Assembly: GCA_943329845.2 (NCBI GenBank)
Contig: CALQFM020000007.1
Coordinates: 24,972 to 88,971 of the forward strand
Length of the DNA stretch: 64,000 bases
Reading direction: 5' to 3'
Origin: Candidatus Kuenenia stuttgartensis
Lineage (GTDB): Bacteria; Pseudomonadota; Alphaproteobacteria; SMXS01
Part shown: positions 20,755-29,880 of the stretch, one piece after another
Layout of the letters: the number at the start of each line of letters is the position of its first letter
How positions within the stretch are numbered: the stretch's first letter is position 1
Notes under the pieces: generated by a model
Databases searched by the model: none
What the model was told of the DNA's origin: nothing
The model's input: only the letters and a program-made list of their open reading frames with translations
Program-made: the position numbers and the translations under genes

Positions 20755-21156
20755 CAGCGTGTATGCTCCGGGTCGCCGGGGCCGCAGGAATCGCCCCATG
20801 CACCCTGGTCGGCCTGGCCCCGGCGGGCGAGACGCGTGCGTGACCGGTCCCCCTCCATCGGCCTTTCGGCCACGCTGCTCATCGTCATGCGCCAGCCTTG
20901 AGCGTCGCCGCCCGGCATGCCAGCCGCCCGAGCCTGTATTTGACCCTAAAGGTTTGGGCGGAGTGGTCTCGTTGTCCCCAAGAGCCATTCTAGCGGACAA
21001 ATCACCACACCGTGCAAGGGAAAACATACAACCTTTAGGTGTGCCTTTGAGCGGACCAAGACTGCACTGCGCGATCGGCCTCCTTACCTTGTTCGCGGCG
21101 GCCACGGCGTCATGTATAAGCAAACCAGCGGTCAACTCAGCAAGCGAGGACGGTTG
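20755..21156. other. 402-bp divergent intergenic region between luxR and the acyl-CoA synthetase
   Basis: No convincing gene is seen here. It contains the CCTAAAGGTT / AACCTTTAGG inverted repeat pair listed separately. The half adjacent to the synthetase is less GC-rich than the surroundings, as expected for promoter DNA. Confidence 0.6.
20945..21039. promoter_or_regulatory. inverted repeat pair, candidate operator
   Basis: CCTAAAGGTT at 20945-20954 and its exact complement AACCTTTAGG at 21030-21039 lie 75 bases apart in the divergent region between luxR and the acyl-CoA synthetase. Each arm is itself a CCT-n2-AGG dyad. Possible binding sites for the adjacent LuxR protein or another dimeric regulator; neither matches a canonical 18-20 bp lux box in full. 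Confidence 0.35.
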
Positions 21157-22785
21157 ATGTTTGGACAGATGCAGGATGTTCCCCTGCTGGTTTCTTCCCT
21201 GATCGACTATGCGGAAAAATTCCATTCGGAGCAGGAAATCGTCACCCGCACGCTGCAAGGCCCGATCCACCGCTATACCTACGCCGATGCCGGCCGGCGT
21301 TCGCGCCAGCTGGCGAAGGCGCTGATCGCGCTGGGCGTGGGCGAAGGCGACCGGGTCGGCACGCTGGCCTGGAACACCTACCGGCATTTCGAGGCGTGGT
21401 ACGGCATCACCGGCATCGGCGCCGTCACCCACACGCTCAATCCCCGCCTGTTCGCCGAACAGCTCGCCTACATCATCCACCATGCCGAAAACCGGTTCGT
21501 CATCCTGGACCCGACCTTCACCGGCATGCTCGAGGGCATCCTCGACCAGATTCCGACGGTGGAAGGCTTCATCATCCTGGCCGACCGGGCCGACATGCCG
21601 GCGACCAGCCTGCCCAACGTGATCTGCTACGAGGACCTGATCGCCGCCCACGACGCCGACTACCAGTGGCCCCAGCTCGACGAGCGGGCGGCGGCGGCCA
21701 TGTGCTACACCTCGGGCACCACCGGCAATCCCAAGGGCGTGCTCTACACCAACCGCTCCTGCGTGCTGCATGCGCTGTCGGCGGCGCTGCCCGACGTCAT
21801 GGGCTGCGGCTCGCGCACCACGATCATGCCGGTGGTGCCGCTGTTCCATGCCAATGGCTGGGGCATCGCCCATTTCGCGCCGATGACCGGCGCCAAGATG
21901 GTGCTGCCCGGCAAGGAAATGGACGGCGCCAGCATTTACCAGCTGCTGAACGAGGAGAAGGTCAACCTGACGGCGGCCGTTCCCACGGTCTGGCTGATGC
22001 TGCTGCGGCATCTTCAGGAAAACGACCTGGACCTGCCCTATCTGGAACGGGTCGTCATCGGCGGCTCGGCGGCGCCGCGGTCGATGATCGAGGCGTTCGA
22101 GGCGAAGTACGGCGTCACGGTCGGCCACATCTGGGGCATGACCGAGATCAACCCGATCGGCTCCATGGGCACGCCCAAGGCGTCCATGGAGGGCATGGAC
22201 TACCAGGACCAGCTCGACCTGAAGATGAAGCAGGGCCGCGGCATGTGGGGCGTAGATCTGAAGATCACCGACGACGACGGCAACCGCCTGCCCTGGGACG
22301 GCGAGACCGCCGGCCACCTGATGGTGCGCGGGCCGTGGGTGGTCAGCGAATACTACAAGGGCGAGGGCGGCCAGATTCTCGACGAGGAAGGCTTCTTCGA
22401 CACCGGCGACATCGCCAACATCGACAGCTACGGCTATGTCCAGCTCACCGACCGGGCCAAGGACGTGATCAAGTCGGGCGGCGAGTGGATCAGCTCCATC
22501 GACCTGGAGAACACCGCCGTCGGCCACCCGGAGATCGCCGAGGCGGCGGTGATCGGCATCTATCACCCGAAATGGGACGAGCGCCCGCTGCTGGTCTGCG
22601 TCCGCGCCAAGGATGCGACCATCGGCAAGGACGCCATCCTGGAATTCATGACCGGCAAGGTCGCCAAGTGGTGGATGCCCGACGACGTGGTGTTCGTCGA
22701 GGAACTGCCGCACACCGCTACGGGCAAGCTGCAGAAGCTGAAGCTGCGCGAGCAGTTCAAGGGATACAAGCTGCCGACCTATTGA
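21157..22785 (+). CDS. fatty-acyl-CoA synthetase (AMP-forming)
   Basis: 542 aa ANL-superfamily ligase that activates a carboxylic acid with ATP to an acyl-adenylate and then acyl-CoA. Visible motifs are the P-loop [28 protein letters not shown], the A5 region [11 protein letters not shown], the A8 hinge [15 protein letters not shown] and the catalytic C-terminal Lys in TATGKLQKL. The set fits medium/long-chain fatty acyl-CoA ligases (FadD3/FadD13/AlkK-like). ATG at 21157 has GCGAGGA upstream; an earlier ATG at 21112 lacks a site. A degenerate copy of its 3' end occurs at 24400-24636. Confidence 0.92.
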   Translation: MFGQMQDVPLLVSSLIDYAEKFHSEQEIVTRTLQGPIHRYTYADAGRRSRQLAKALIALGVGEGDRVGTLAWNTYRHFEAWYGITGIGAVTHTLNPRLFAEQLAYIIHHAENRFVILDPTFTGMLEGILDQIPTVEGFIILADRADMPATSLPNVICYEDLIAAHDADYQWPQLDERAAAAMCYTSGTTGNPKGVLYTNRSCVLHALSAALPDVMGCGSRTTIMPVVPLFHANGWGIAHFAPMTGAKMVLPGKEMDGASIYQLLNEEKVNLTAAVPTVWLMLLRHLQENDLDLPYLERVVIGGSAAPRSMIEAFEAKYGVTVGHIWGMTEINPIGSMGTPKASMEGMDYQDQLDLKMKQGRGMWGVDLKITDDDGNRLPWDGETAGHLMVRGPWVVSEYYKGEGGQILDEEGFFDTGDIANIDSYGYVQLTDRAKDVIKSGGEWISSIDLENTAVGHPEIAEAAVIGIYHPKWDERPLLVCVRAKDATIGKDAILEFMTGKVAKWWMPDDVVFVEELPHTATGKLQKLKLREQFKGYKLPTY

Positions 22786-22925
22786 AGGTATTGGTTGCCG
22801 ACAACGCGGCCTCGACGAAACCGGCAGGCCGGAGGACGAGGAGGTGGCCGCTTGGTGATGCCGATTCCCGTTCGGAATGTTATGCTTATCAAATCCGCTT
22901 TACGATGCCGCTCAGGAGATGACCA

Positions 22926-23150
22926 ATGAGCGAAACCCATCGCATCACCGTCGATCCCGAACAATGCGGGGGCAGGCCTTGCCTGCGTGGCCTTCGCATT
23001 CGCGTGCGAGATGTGCTCGATCTGCTCGCCGCCGGCGCCAGCCGTGAGGAAATTCTCGAGGACTATCCTCTGCTGGAGGACGGCGACATTACCGCCGCGC
23101 TGGAATACGCGGCGCGGCAGAACGATCATCCGGTGTTGCACGTGGCTTGA
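22926..23150 (+). CDS. DUF433 protein, probable antitoxin
   Basis: 74 aa. It begins with RITVDPEQCGGRPCLRGLRIRV, the hallmark of the DUF433 family, and continues with a predicted winged-helix segment (EEILEDYPLLEDGDITAALEYA). DUF433 proteins are commonly paired with a DUF5615 PIN-like nuclease and are regarded as VapB-type antitoxins. AGGAG precedes the ATG. The stop overlaps the start of the partner gene (TGATG), the classic arrangement of a toxin-antitoxin operon. Function is inferred from family and layout. Confidence 0.88.
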   Translation: MSETHRITVDPEQCGGRPCLRGLRIRVRDVLDLLAAGASREEILEDYPLLEDGDITAALEYAARQNDHPVLHVA

Positions 23151-23479
23151 TGCGCTTCCTGGTCGACGCACAGCTTCCCCCCGCGCTCGCACGTTGGCTT
23201 GCGGCCAAGGGGCACGAGGCGGCGCATGTTGGCGACCTGGGGATGCAAGCCGCATCCGACGCCGCGATCTGGAACTATGCGCTGGCTGCGTCCTCGGTGA
23301 TCGTCACGAAGGACGAGGACTTCGCACAGCGCAAGGTGCTGGAAGACGGCGGGCCAAGCGTCGTCTGGATCAGGCTTCCGAACACGCGGCGCCGCGATCT
23401 GCTCGGCTGGTTCGACACGGCGCTGCCGGATATTCTCGCGGCGTTGGCGCGCGGCGACACGCTGGTCGAGGTCATATGA
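23150..23479 (+). CDS. DUF5615 PIN-like protein, probable toxin
   Basis: 109 aa with the DUF5615 signature: RFLVDAQLPPALARWLA with the first acidic residue, GHEAAHV, SDAAIWNYA, and VIVTKDEDFAQ with the DxDF acidic pair. These are the metal-coordinating positions of PIN-domain ribonucleases. The ATG at 23150 overlaps the DUF433 stop by one base. Toxicity is inferred; a housekeeping nuclease role cannot be excluded. Confidence 0.85.
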   Translation: MRFLVDAQLPPALARWLAAKGHEAAHVGDLGMQAASDAAIWNYALAASSVIVTKDEDFAQRKVLEDGGPSVVWIRLPNTRRRDLLGWFDTALPDILAALARGDTLVEVI

Positions 23480-23527
23480 CAACCGCTACGGTTAAATGCC
23501 CGAGCCTCGACAAGTCCCATTAAGGCA

Positions 23528-24395
23528 ATGGATGCTCCGAACAAAACATTGGTGGATCGCGTATCCGGGGTCTTGGGATGGACGCCAGCGTCCTGGACGG
23601 AGATCAAAGGCGGCTACACAGCCGCCGTTCGGTATGTTGTGCGAATTGCCGACACCAGTGCATTTGTGAAGGTTGCCACGACGCCACTCACGGCCGCCAT
23701 GCTGCGGCGTGAAATCCGCGCCTACGGCGTCCTGTCCGGCGCAGCGTGTTGTCCCCGGCTCATCGGTTGGCAGGATGATGATCAGAACCCGCTGCTGGTC
23801 ATCGAAGACCTGAGCGGGGCCTATTGGCCGCCGCCCCTGGAACGACGCCCGCGTCGCAGCGGTCCTCGACGCCATCGAAGGCATGCATGCTCTGAACGCC
23901 GATCTACCCGTCTATGCAGCTGTTCATGGTGGCCGGGAGCCTTGCTGGAAAACGGTAGCCGCCGCTCCGACACCGTTCCTGTCACTCGGTCTGGTCGATG
24001 AGGATTGGCTCATGCGCTCACTCCCCGCTCTCATCGAAGCGGAAGACGCCTGCGCGACGGAAGGAACAGCGGTCAGTCACTGGGATTTGCGAAGCGACAA
24101 CATCTGCTTCGTCGGGCGACAGGCGAGATTCGTCGACTGGGCGGAGGCCTGCCTGTCGAACCCCAAACTCGATCTCGGGTTCTGGCTGCCAAGCCTCTGC
24201 TTCGAGGGTGGTCCCGCGCCAGACGACATTTTGCCCGCCGCGCCGGAAGTGGCGGCATGGGTGTCGGGCTTTTTCGCCGCCAACGCGGGATTGCCCAGTA
24301 TCCCGGATGCGCCCTTGGTGCGGCGGGTGCAGAGGGAACAGCTATTGACGTCATTGCCTTGGGTTTTGAGGGCTCTCAAGCTGCCAGGCCTATGA
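23528..24395 (+). pseudogene. aminoglycoside-phosphotransferase-family kinase, frameshifted
   Basis: The 5' half (from ATG 23528) encodes an APH-like N-lobe (TAAVRYVVRIADTSAFVKVA, LLVIEDLSGAYWPPP), then loses the family pattern. The rest continues in another frame with the C-lobe: catalytic HWDLRSDN, metal-binding FVDWAEA and the usual helical end. The break falls in a CCCC run at 23834-23837; removing one C gives a continuous protein of ~288 aa with WPPPWNDARVAAVLDAIEG across the joint. So it is either a recent pseudogene or a one-base sequencing error. The substrate could be an aminoglycoside, a sugar or another metabolite; the family call does not imply resistance. Confidence 0.8.
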
Positions 24396-24399
24396 GGAT

Positions 24400-24636
24400 A
24401 GAAACCGCGTCAGACAACGAGGGCGATAGAAGGTGTTCTGGAATGCGTCTGACGCTGGAGGCTGGAAGGCTCTCCAGCATCCAGGAACACGGCCATGCCC
24501 AGCGCGCGGACGGGGCCAAGTACGTAAGCAAGTCGTGCGGTGAACGGACCGGTTCCATCGACCTGGAGAACATCGGTAAGCTTCAAAACGGAAGTTGCGC
24601 GCGCAGTTGAAGGGCTACAAGCTGCCGACTTGTTGA
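24400..24636 (+). pseudogene. decayed duplicate of the acyl-CoA synthetase 3' end
   Basis: The stretch 24474-24636 is clearly homologous to the end of the synthetase at 21157-22785. It reads GAKYVSKSCGERTGSIDLEN where the intact gene has [20 protein letters not shown], then jumps (about 190 bases missing) to GKLQ and, after a one-base frame slip, KLRAQLKGYKLPTC against [14 protein letters not shown]. Weaker similarity reaches back to about 24400. The copy has no start, an internal deletion and a frameshift, so it is non-functional. It closes the ~340-bp gap before the next gene. Confidence 0.8.
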
Positions 24637-24733
24637 TGAGTGCCGGAGAGAAGGGGGGCGCTCGCGAGCGACCGGCGTCATGTTGTGGGGGAGAGGCTCC
24701 GCGATACGGATTTCTGGGTAAGGGGGATAGTTC

Positions 24734-27562
24734 ATGCATTTGAAGGCGTGCGTCATTGCGGCGTTGTTCTGCCTGCTGGCCGGGCATGCATTCGCGGGCT
24801 CGAAAGAACTGCATTATGGCCCGCCGGGCGACTGGATCGTCTCACCGCCCTCGCCGACCGACATGCCGTCGCCGCAAGGCGCTCCTTACCGGTATATCTA
24901 CAATGACACGCAGATTCTCCTCGGCGCGGACGCCGACGAAACCTATTCGGCGCAGATCGTGAAGATTACCGGGCCGGATGGGCTGGCGCTGGGCAATGTC
25001 GCGATCACCTGGAATCCCAATGCGGACGACGTCACCATCCATGGCCTGAAGATCAGGCGCGGCGGCCAGGTGATCGACGTGCTGGAAACAACCACGTTCC
25101 AGATCATCCAGCGCGAGGACAACCTCGACTACGCCATGCTGGACGGTAAACTGACCGCAACCCTGCAGGTGCCGGGCGTGCAGGTGGGCGATGAGATCGA
25201 GTTCGTGATGACGACCCGCCATCGCGACCTGGTTTTCGGCGACCGTTCGTTTGGCATGCTCCAGATGCCCGTCGCCACCACACCGGGCGCGCACCGCGTC
25301 CGCTTCGCCTGGCAGGACGGCAAGGACGTAAGTTGGCGCGTGACGCCGGACCTTCCGGCGCCGGCGCGGTTCGCGCGTGCCGGCCAGCACTACCTGACCT
25401 ACGAACTGCGCGATCCGAAATCGTCGGTGCTGGCCGAGGGTGCGCCGCCACGCTTCAATGTCCGCCGGCTGATCGAGTATTCGGCCTTCCCGGCCTGGGC
25501 GGACATTTCCCGCGTGCTCTGGCCGCTCTACGACAAGGCTGCAATTCTGGCGCAGAATTCTCCGGTTCGGCAGGAGGCGGCGCGGATTGCCGCTGCCAGC
25601 AACGACCCGGTGGCACGCGCCGAAGCGGCGCTGGCTCTGGTGCAGGATCGCATCCGATACGTCTATGTAGGTCTGGATGACGGCAACTACCGGCCCCAGG
25701 CAGCCGACGATACGTGGAACCGCCGCTTCGGCGACTGCAAGGCCAAGACCGTTCTGCTGACCGCGCTGCTGCGCGAACTGGATATCGCGGCGGAGCCGGT
25801 GCTGGTGGACTCGGAGGGCGGCGACGGCACCGACCAGCGCCTGCCCAGTCCAGGCATGTTCAACCATGTTGTCGTCAAGGCGACGATCGCCGGCAAGATC
25901 TACTGGCTGGACGGCACCCGGCTCGGCGATCGCCGTCTCGCCCTGCTGCCGCCACCCCCGTTCCGCTGGGCGCTGGCGCTGAGGAAGGGGCCGGCAGCCC
26001 TGGAAAAGGTGGTCCAGGAGGCGCCGCTGTTGCCCGAGGGCGTCGATGTGCTGGACGTGGATGCGACCCTCGGCTTCAACAAGCCGGCCAAGGTCAGCGC
26101 CGAGCGCATCTATCGCGGCGAGGGCGTGTTCAAGCTTCGCACGGCACTGTCGGGCATGGCGCCCGAGGATGCCAGCCGGGCGCAGGACGCCATGTGGCGC
26201 GAGGTGTTCTCCTGGGTCGAGCCGAGTGACGTCGCCTGGCGCTACGACGAGCAGCAGGGCGTCGTCGTCATGACAATGAAGGGCGAGGGCAAGCTCGACT
26301 GGCTGGGTGATGATATCTCAGGTCGCGCACTCGATATGTTCAACGCCGGTTTCGCGCCGCCCGCGCCGTTGCGTCGGCCGAAGGAACAGGACCAGACGGT
26401 GCCGTGGGCGACCGACTTCCCGGCATACTATTGCTGGGCGACCACCATCCGGTTGCCGGCATCGAACAAACGGTTTCGGTGGGAGCACAACGCCACGGCG
26501 GTGAATCGCAAGGTGGGCGGCATCGCCTATTGGCGGCAGGCCAACGTCGAGGGCGACGTGGTGCGCAGCGTCGTCAGCAAGCGCACTTATCTGCCGGAGC
26601 TGTCTCAGGCCGAGGCGCAGGACGTGAACGATCGCATTCCCAGTTTCAGCAAATACGTCTCGCGGGTCTACCAGGTCGAGGCCGGACCGTGGGACACTGG
26701 CACTCCGGCGGCACTGAAGCAGGAGAATCCGCCGGTCGACTGGTCCAGTCCCTCGGCGCCCTGCGCGGCGCCCGATGGCCAACAGGCTGATGAGGAGGCG
26801 CCGGTGCCGGCAGCATCCAGGTCCGTCAGTGTGCCGCCACCGCTACGGCCACGTGCAGCGCCGACCCCGGCGACCCCATCGGTCAAGCCGGAAGCCGACG
26901 TCGACACCGAACCGCGCCAGGATCCGCAGCATCCGGTAACCCAGCCCGCATACCCGGCGGAGTCGGTCTGGAACTTCGAGGAAGGGGCGGTGATCCTGGG
27001 CTTCGTGGTGAAGAAGGATGGAACGGTCGACGCGCCCAGCATCGCCGTCAACGAGAGCACCGGTTTCGCAGGCCTCGACGCGGCGGCGATCGCCGAGGCG
27101 GCAACGTGGCGCTTCCTGCCGGCCACGAAGCGCGGCAAGCCCGTCGCCGCCGCGCATCAGTTCCGGGTCGTCTTCGAACTCAAGCGTCCCCGTCCGATCG
27201 AAGAGGCCCTGCCCGAAACCCCCGCCATTCTGCGGGAGGACTATCAGAACCCCGCCGCGCCGTCGCCCGATCCGCAGCGGCCGATCACCCAGCCACCCTA
27301 TCCGGACGATGCCCGCGCCGCCGGGCAGGAAGGCGACGTGATCCTGCAGTTTATGGTCGAGGCCGACGGTTTCGTCGATCCAAACAGCATCGTCGTCAAG
27401 AAGAGCAGCGGCTTTCCGTCCCTGGACAGGGCCGCGGTCAGTGAGGCGGCGGTGAACTGGCGCTTTCGGCCTGCGACGATGAACGGAAAGCCGGTAGCCT
27501 CCACGCACCGGTTCAGAGTCGTATTCGACCTCAACGGAGCGGACCAGGCGCCAGCCGAGTGA
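24734..27562 (+). CDS. secreted DUF3857/transglutaminase-like protein with two TonB C-terminal domains
   Basis: 942 aa. A Sec signal peptide (residues 1-21, cut near AFA-G) is followed by a DUF3857 beta domain (~45-240) and a transglutaminase-like core whose triad is visible: C335 in FGDCKAKT, H378 in MFNHVVV and D393 in YWLDGT. A second beta-rich region extends to ~650, then a Pro-rich linker and two TonB_C domains (~740-815 and ~855-935), each preceded by a DPQxPxTQPxYP element. The protein has no transmembrane anchor beyond the signal peptide, so it should be periplasmic. RBS AGGGGGA precedes ATG 24734. Activity unknown: protein cross-linking, proteolysis and peptidoglycan work are all possible for this fold. 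Confidence 0.88.
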   Translation: MHLKACVIAALFCLLAGHAFAGSKELHYGPPGDWIVSPPSPTDMPSPQGAPYRYIYNDTQILLGADADETYSAQIVKITGPDGLALGNVAITWNPNADDVTIHGLKIRRGGQVIDVLETTTFQIIQREDNLDYAMLDGKLTATLQVPGVQVGDEIEFVMTTRHRDLVFGDRSFGMLQMPVATTPGAHRVRFAWQDGKDVSWRVTPDLPAPARFARAGQHYLTYELRDPKSSVLAEGAPPRFNVRRLIEYSAFPAWADISRVLWPLYDKAAILAQNSPVRQEAARIAAASNDPVARAEAALALVQDRIRYVYVGLDDGNYRPQAADDTWNRRFGDCKAKTVLLTALLRELDIAAEPVLVDSEGGDGTDQRLPSPGMFNHVVVKATIAGKIYWLDGTRLGDRRLALLPPPPFRWALALRKGPAALEKVVQEAPLLPEGVDVLDVDATLGFNKPAKVSAERIYRGEGVFKLRTALSGMAPEDASRAQDAMWREVFSWVEPSDVAWRYDEQQGVVVMTMKGEGKLDWLGDDISGRALDMFNAGFAPPAPLRRPKEQDQTVPWATDFPAYYCWATTIRLPASNKRFRWEHNATAVNRKVGGIAYWRQANVEGDVVRSVVSKRTYLPELSQAEAQDVNDRIPSFSKYVSRVYQVEAGPWDTGTPAALKQENPPVDWSSPSAPCAAPDGQQADEEAPVPAASRSVSVPPPLRPRAAPTPATPSVKPEADVDTEPRQDPQHPVTQPAYPAESVWNFEEGAVILGFVVKKDGTVDAPSIAVNESTGFAGLDAAAIAEAATWRFLPATKRGKPVAAAHQFRVVFELKRPRPIEEALPETPAILREDYQNPAAPSPDPQRPITQPPYPDDARAAGQEGDVILQFMVEADGFVDPNSIVVKKSSGFPSLDRAAVSEAAVNWRFRPATMNGKPVASTHRFRVVFDLNGADQAPAE

Positions 27563-27691
27563 GCCGGACCTCGATCTCGGTCCAGCCAAATGAACCGCAT
27601 GCCGCTCGTGGCCTGCTCTGCGACGGATTGTGAATGACTCGGCCAGCCATCGCTTCTTTGCGCGGCAGGCCGCCTCTGGCACTATGCCCCG

Positions 27692-28453
27692 GTGAAAAAG
27701 CCCCTGGATGCAAAGCCGGAAGCGGCGCTGTTTGTCACCTGCCTCGTCGACCTGATGCGGCCGGAGGTGGGATTCGCGGCGGCGTCGCTGGTCGAGGCGG
27801 CCGGGTTCGAGGTGGTCGTGCCGAAATGGCAGAGCTGCTGCGGCCAGCCCAATTACAACAGCGGTGACCGCCGCGCGGCGCGCAGCATGGCCGCGCGCAC
27901 CATCGAGGTGCTGGAGCCCTACGCGCAGGTCGTCGTGCCGTCTGGCTCCTGCGCCGGCATGATCAAGCTGCACTATCCCACGCTGTTCGACGAGGCCGAC
28001 GCGCTGTTCGGCAAGGCGCGGGCGCTGGCCGACAAGACCGAGGAACTGACCGTGTTCCTGGCGCGCCACGGCTACATGCCGTCGGTGACGCTCCAGGCCA
28101 CCCGCGTCGCCTATCACGACAGCTGCTCGGGCCTGCGTGAGCTGGGCATCCGCGACCAGCCGCGCGCATTGCTGCGCAAGCTGCCTGGATTGAAGCTGCT
28201 CGAGCTGTCGGAACCCGAGGTGTGTTGCGGCTTCGGCGGCACGTTCTGCGTGAAGTACCCCGACATTTCGGGGCGCATGGCCGAGAACAAGGCCGCCGAC
28301 ATTGCCGCGACCGGCGCCGACACGGTCGCCATGGGCGACGTGGGCTGCCTGCTCAACATCGAGGGCAAGCTGCGCCGCGAGGGCAGGGACATCCGCGCCT
28401 GTCACGTGGCCGAGCTGCTCGCCGGCACGCTGGAGAAGCCCCATGGAAAGTAA
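27692..28453 (+). CDS. lutA: lactate utilization protein A (Fe-S oxidoreductase subunit)
   Basis: 253 aa, the LutA/YkgE size. Two CCG-type cysteine-rich domains are visible: QSCCGQPNYNSG with GSCAGMIKLHY, and HDSCSGLRELGI with VCCGFGGTFCVKYPD. LutABC together oxidise L-lactate to pyruvate in B. subtilis and many other bacteria; LutA resembles the electron-handling subunit of glycolate oxidase and heterodisulfide reductase. Start is GTG 27692, since the upstream ATG is followed by an in-frame stop. First gene of a tight lutABC operon. Confidence 0.92.
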   Translation: MKKPLDAKPEAALFVTCLVDLMRPEVGFAAASLVEAAGFEVVVPKWQSCCGQPNYNSGDRRAARSMAARTIEVLEPYAQVVVPSGSCAGMIKLHYPTLFDEADALFGKARALADKTEELTVFLARHGYMPSVTLQATRVAYHDSCSGLRELGIRDQPRALLRKLPGLKLLELSEPEVCCGFGGTFCVKYPDISGRMAENKAADIAATGADTVAMGDVGCLLNIEGKLRREGRDIRACHVAELLAGTLEKPHGK

Positions 28454-28458
28454 AAGTC

Positions 28459-29880
28459 GTGGAGGTTGAAAGCGGCGCGTTCGTCGAGAAGGCGCGCGCG
28501 GCGCTGGGCGACGCCACGCTGCAGCACGCCCTGAAGCACATCAAGCACGGCTTCGTGGAGGCGCGGGCGAACGCTGCCGCCAAGCTGCCGGATTTCGAGG
28601 CGATGCGCGACCGGGCCCGCGACATCAAAGCGCATACCATCGCCCACCTGGCCGATTACCTGGAGCAGTTTGAAGCCAACGTCACCGCGCTGGGCGGCCA
28701 CGTGCATTGGGCGCGTGACGCCGGCGAGGCCCGCGCCATCGTGCTGGGCATCTGCCGCAACGCCGGCGCCCGCACGGTCACCAAGAGCAAGAGCATGGTG
28801 ACCGAGGAGATCGAGCTCAATCCTTACCTGGAAGAGCACGGCATCGAGCCCATCGAGACCGACCTTGGCGAGTATATCATCCAGCTCCGCAAGGAGAAGC
28901 CCAGCCACATCATCGCGCCGGTCATCCACCTGTCGAAGGACCAGGTGGCCGACACCTTCCACGAGCACCATCCGAAATACGGCTTCCACGAGCGCCTGAC
29001 GGTGCGGTCCGACATGGTGCGCGAGGCGCGCTCGATCCTTCGCCAGCGCTTCGTGAAGGCCGATGTCGGCATCACCGGCGCCAATTTCCTGGTGGCCGAG
29101 ACCGGCTCGGCGGTGGTCGTCACCAACGAGGGCAACGCCGACCTGACCGCCTCGCTGCCCGACACCCACATCGTCGTTACCGGCATCGAGAAGCTGGTGC
29201 CGACGCTGGAGGACTGCCACCTGATGCTCCGGCTGTTGCCACGCTCTGCGACGGGGCAGGACATCACCGCCTATATGAGCTTCTTCACCGGGCCGAAGCG
29301 GGCGGGCGACCTGTCCGGGCCGTCGTCGTTCCACGTGGTGCTGCTCGACAACGGCCGCTCCAACATGATGGGCACCGAGTTCGAGGAGATGCTGCGCTGC
29401 ATCCGCTGCGGCGCCTGCCTCAACCACTGCCCGGTTTACGCCAATATCGGCGGCCACGCCTATGGCTCGGTCTATCCCGGTCCCATGGGCGCGGTGCTGA
29501 CGCCCAGCCTCGCCGGCATCGACAAGGCCGGGCATCTGCCAAACGCGTCGAGCTTCTGCGGCCGCTGCGAGGAGGTCTGTCCGGTGCGCATCCCGCTGCC
29601 GCGGATGATGCGGCACTGGCGCGAGCGCGAGTTCGAGCGGCACCTGACGCCGCACGGCGCGCGCTGGGGCCTGCATGCCTGGGCGGTTATCGCCGCCAGC
29701 CCGACGGTCTACCGCGCCATGCAGTGGACCGCGTCGCGCCTGTTGCGGCTGGTCGCCTGGCGCGGCTGGATCAGGCGGCTGCCGTTGGCGGGAGCGGGCT
29801 GGACCAGCCAGCGGGATATGCGCGCGCCGTCGGGCGACAGCTTCCAGCGGCAATGGAGGAAACACGGTGGCCGACGATAG
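28459..29880 (+). CDS. lutB: lactate utilization protein B (4Fe-4S LUD-domain protein)
   Basis: 473 aa. The N-terminal two-thirds is a LUD domain (KSKSMVTEEIELNPYLEEHG, TGANFLVAETGSAVVVTNEG). Two ferredoxin-type 4Fe-4S motifs follow: CIRCGACLNHCP near residue 314 and CGRCEEVCPV near 367. Start GTG 28459 lies 6 bases after the lutA stop with GGAAAG upstream. Its 3' end overlaps lutC by 14 bases. Confidence 0.93.
   Translation: MEVESGAFVEKARAALGDATLQHALKHIKHGFVEARANAAAKLPDFEAMRDRARDIKAHTIAHLADYLEQFEANVTALGGHVHWARDAGEARAIVLGICRNAGARTVTKSKSMVTEEIELNPYLEEHGIEPIETDLGEYIIQLRKEKPSHIIAPVIHLSKDQVADTFHEHHPKYGFHERLTVRSDMVREARSILRQRFVKADVGITGANFLVAETGSAVVVTNEGNADLTASLPDTHIVVTGIEKLVPTLEDCHLMLRLLPRSATGQDITAYMSFFTGPKRAGDLSGPSSFHVVLLDNGRSNMMGTEFEEMLRCIRCGACLNHCPVYANIGGHAYGSVYPGPMGAVLTPSLAGIDKAGHLPNASSFCGRCEEVCPVRIPLPRMMRHWREREFERHLTPHGARWGLHAWAVIAASPTVYRAMQWTASRLLRLVAWRGWIRRLPLAGAGWTSQRDMRAPSGDSFQRQWRKHGGRR

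Noticed and set aside
20755..22713. Long reverse-strand extension upstream of the luxR start
   Set aside because: The LuxR domain begins near 20754; the upstream part is antisense to the acyl-CoA synthetase and has no domain.
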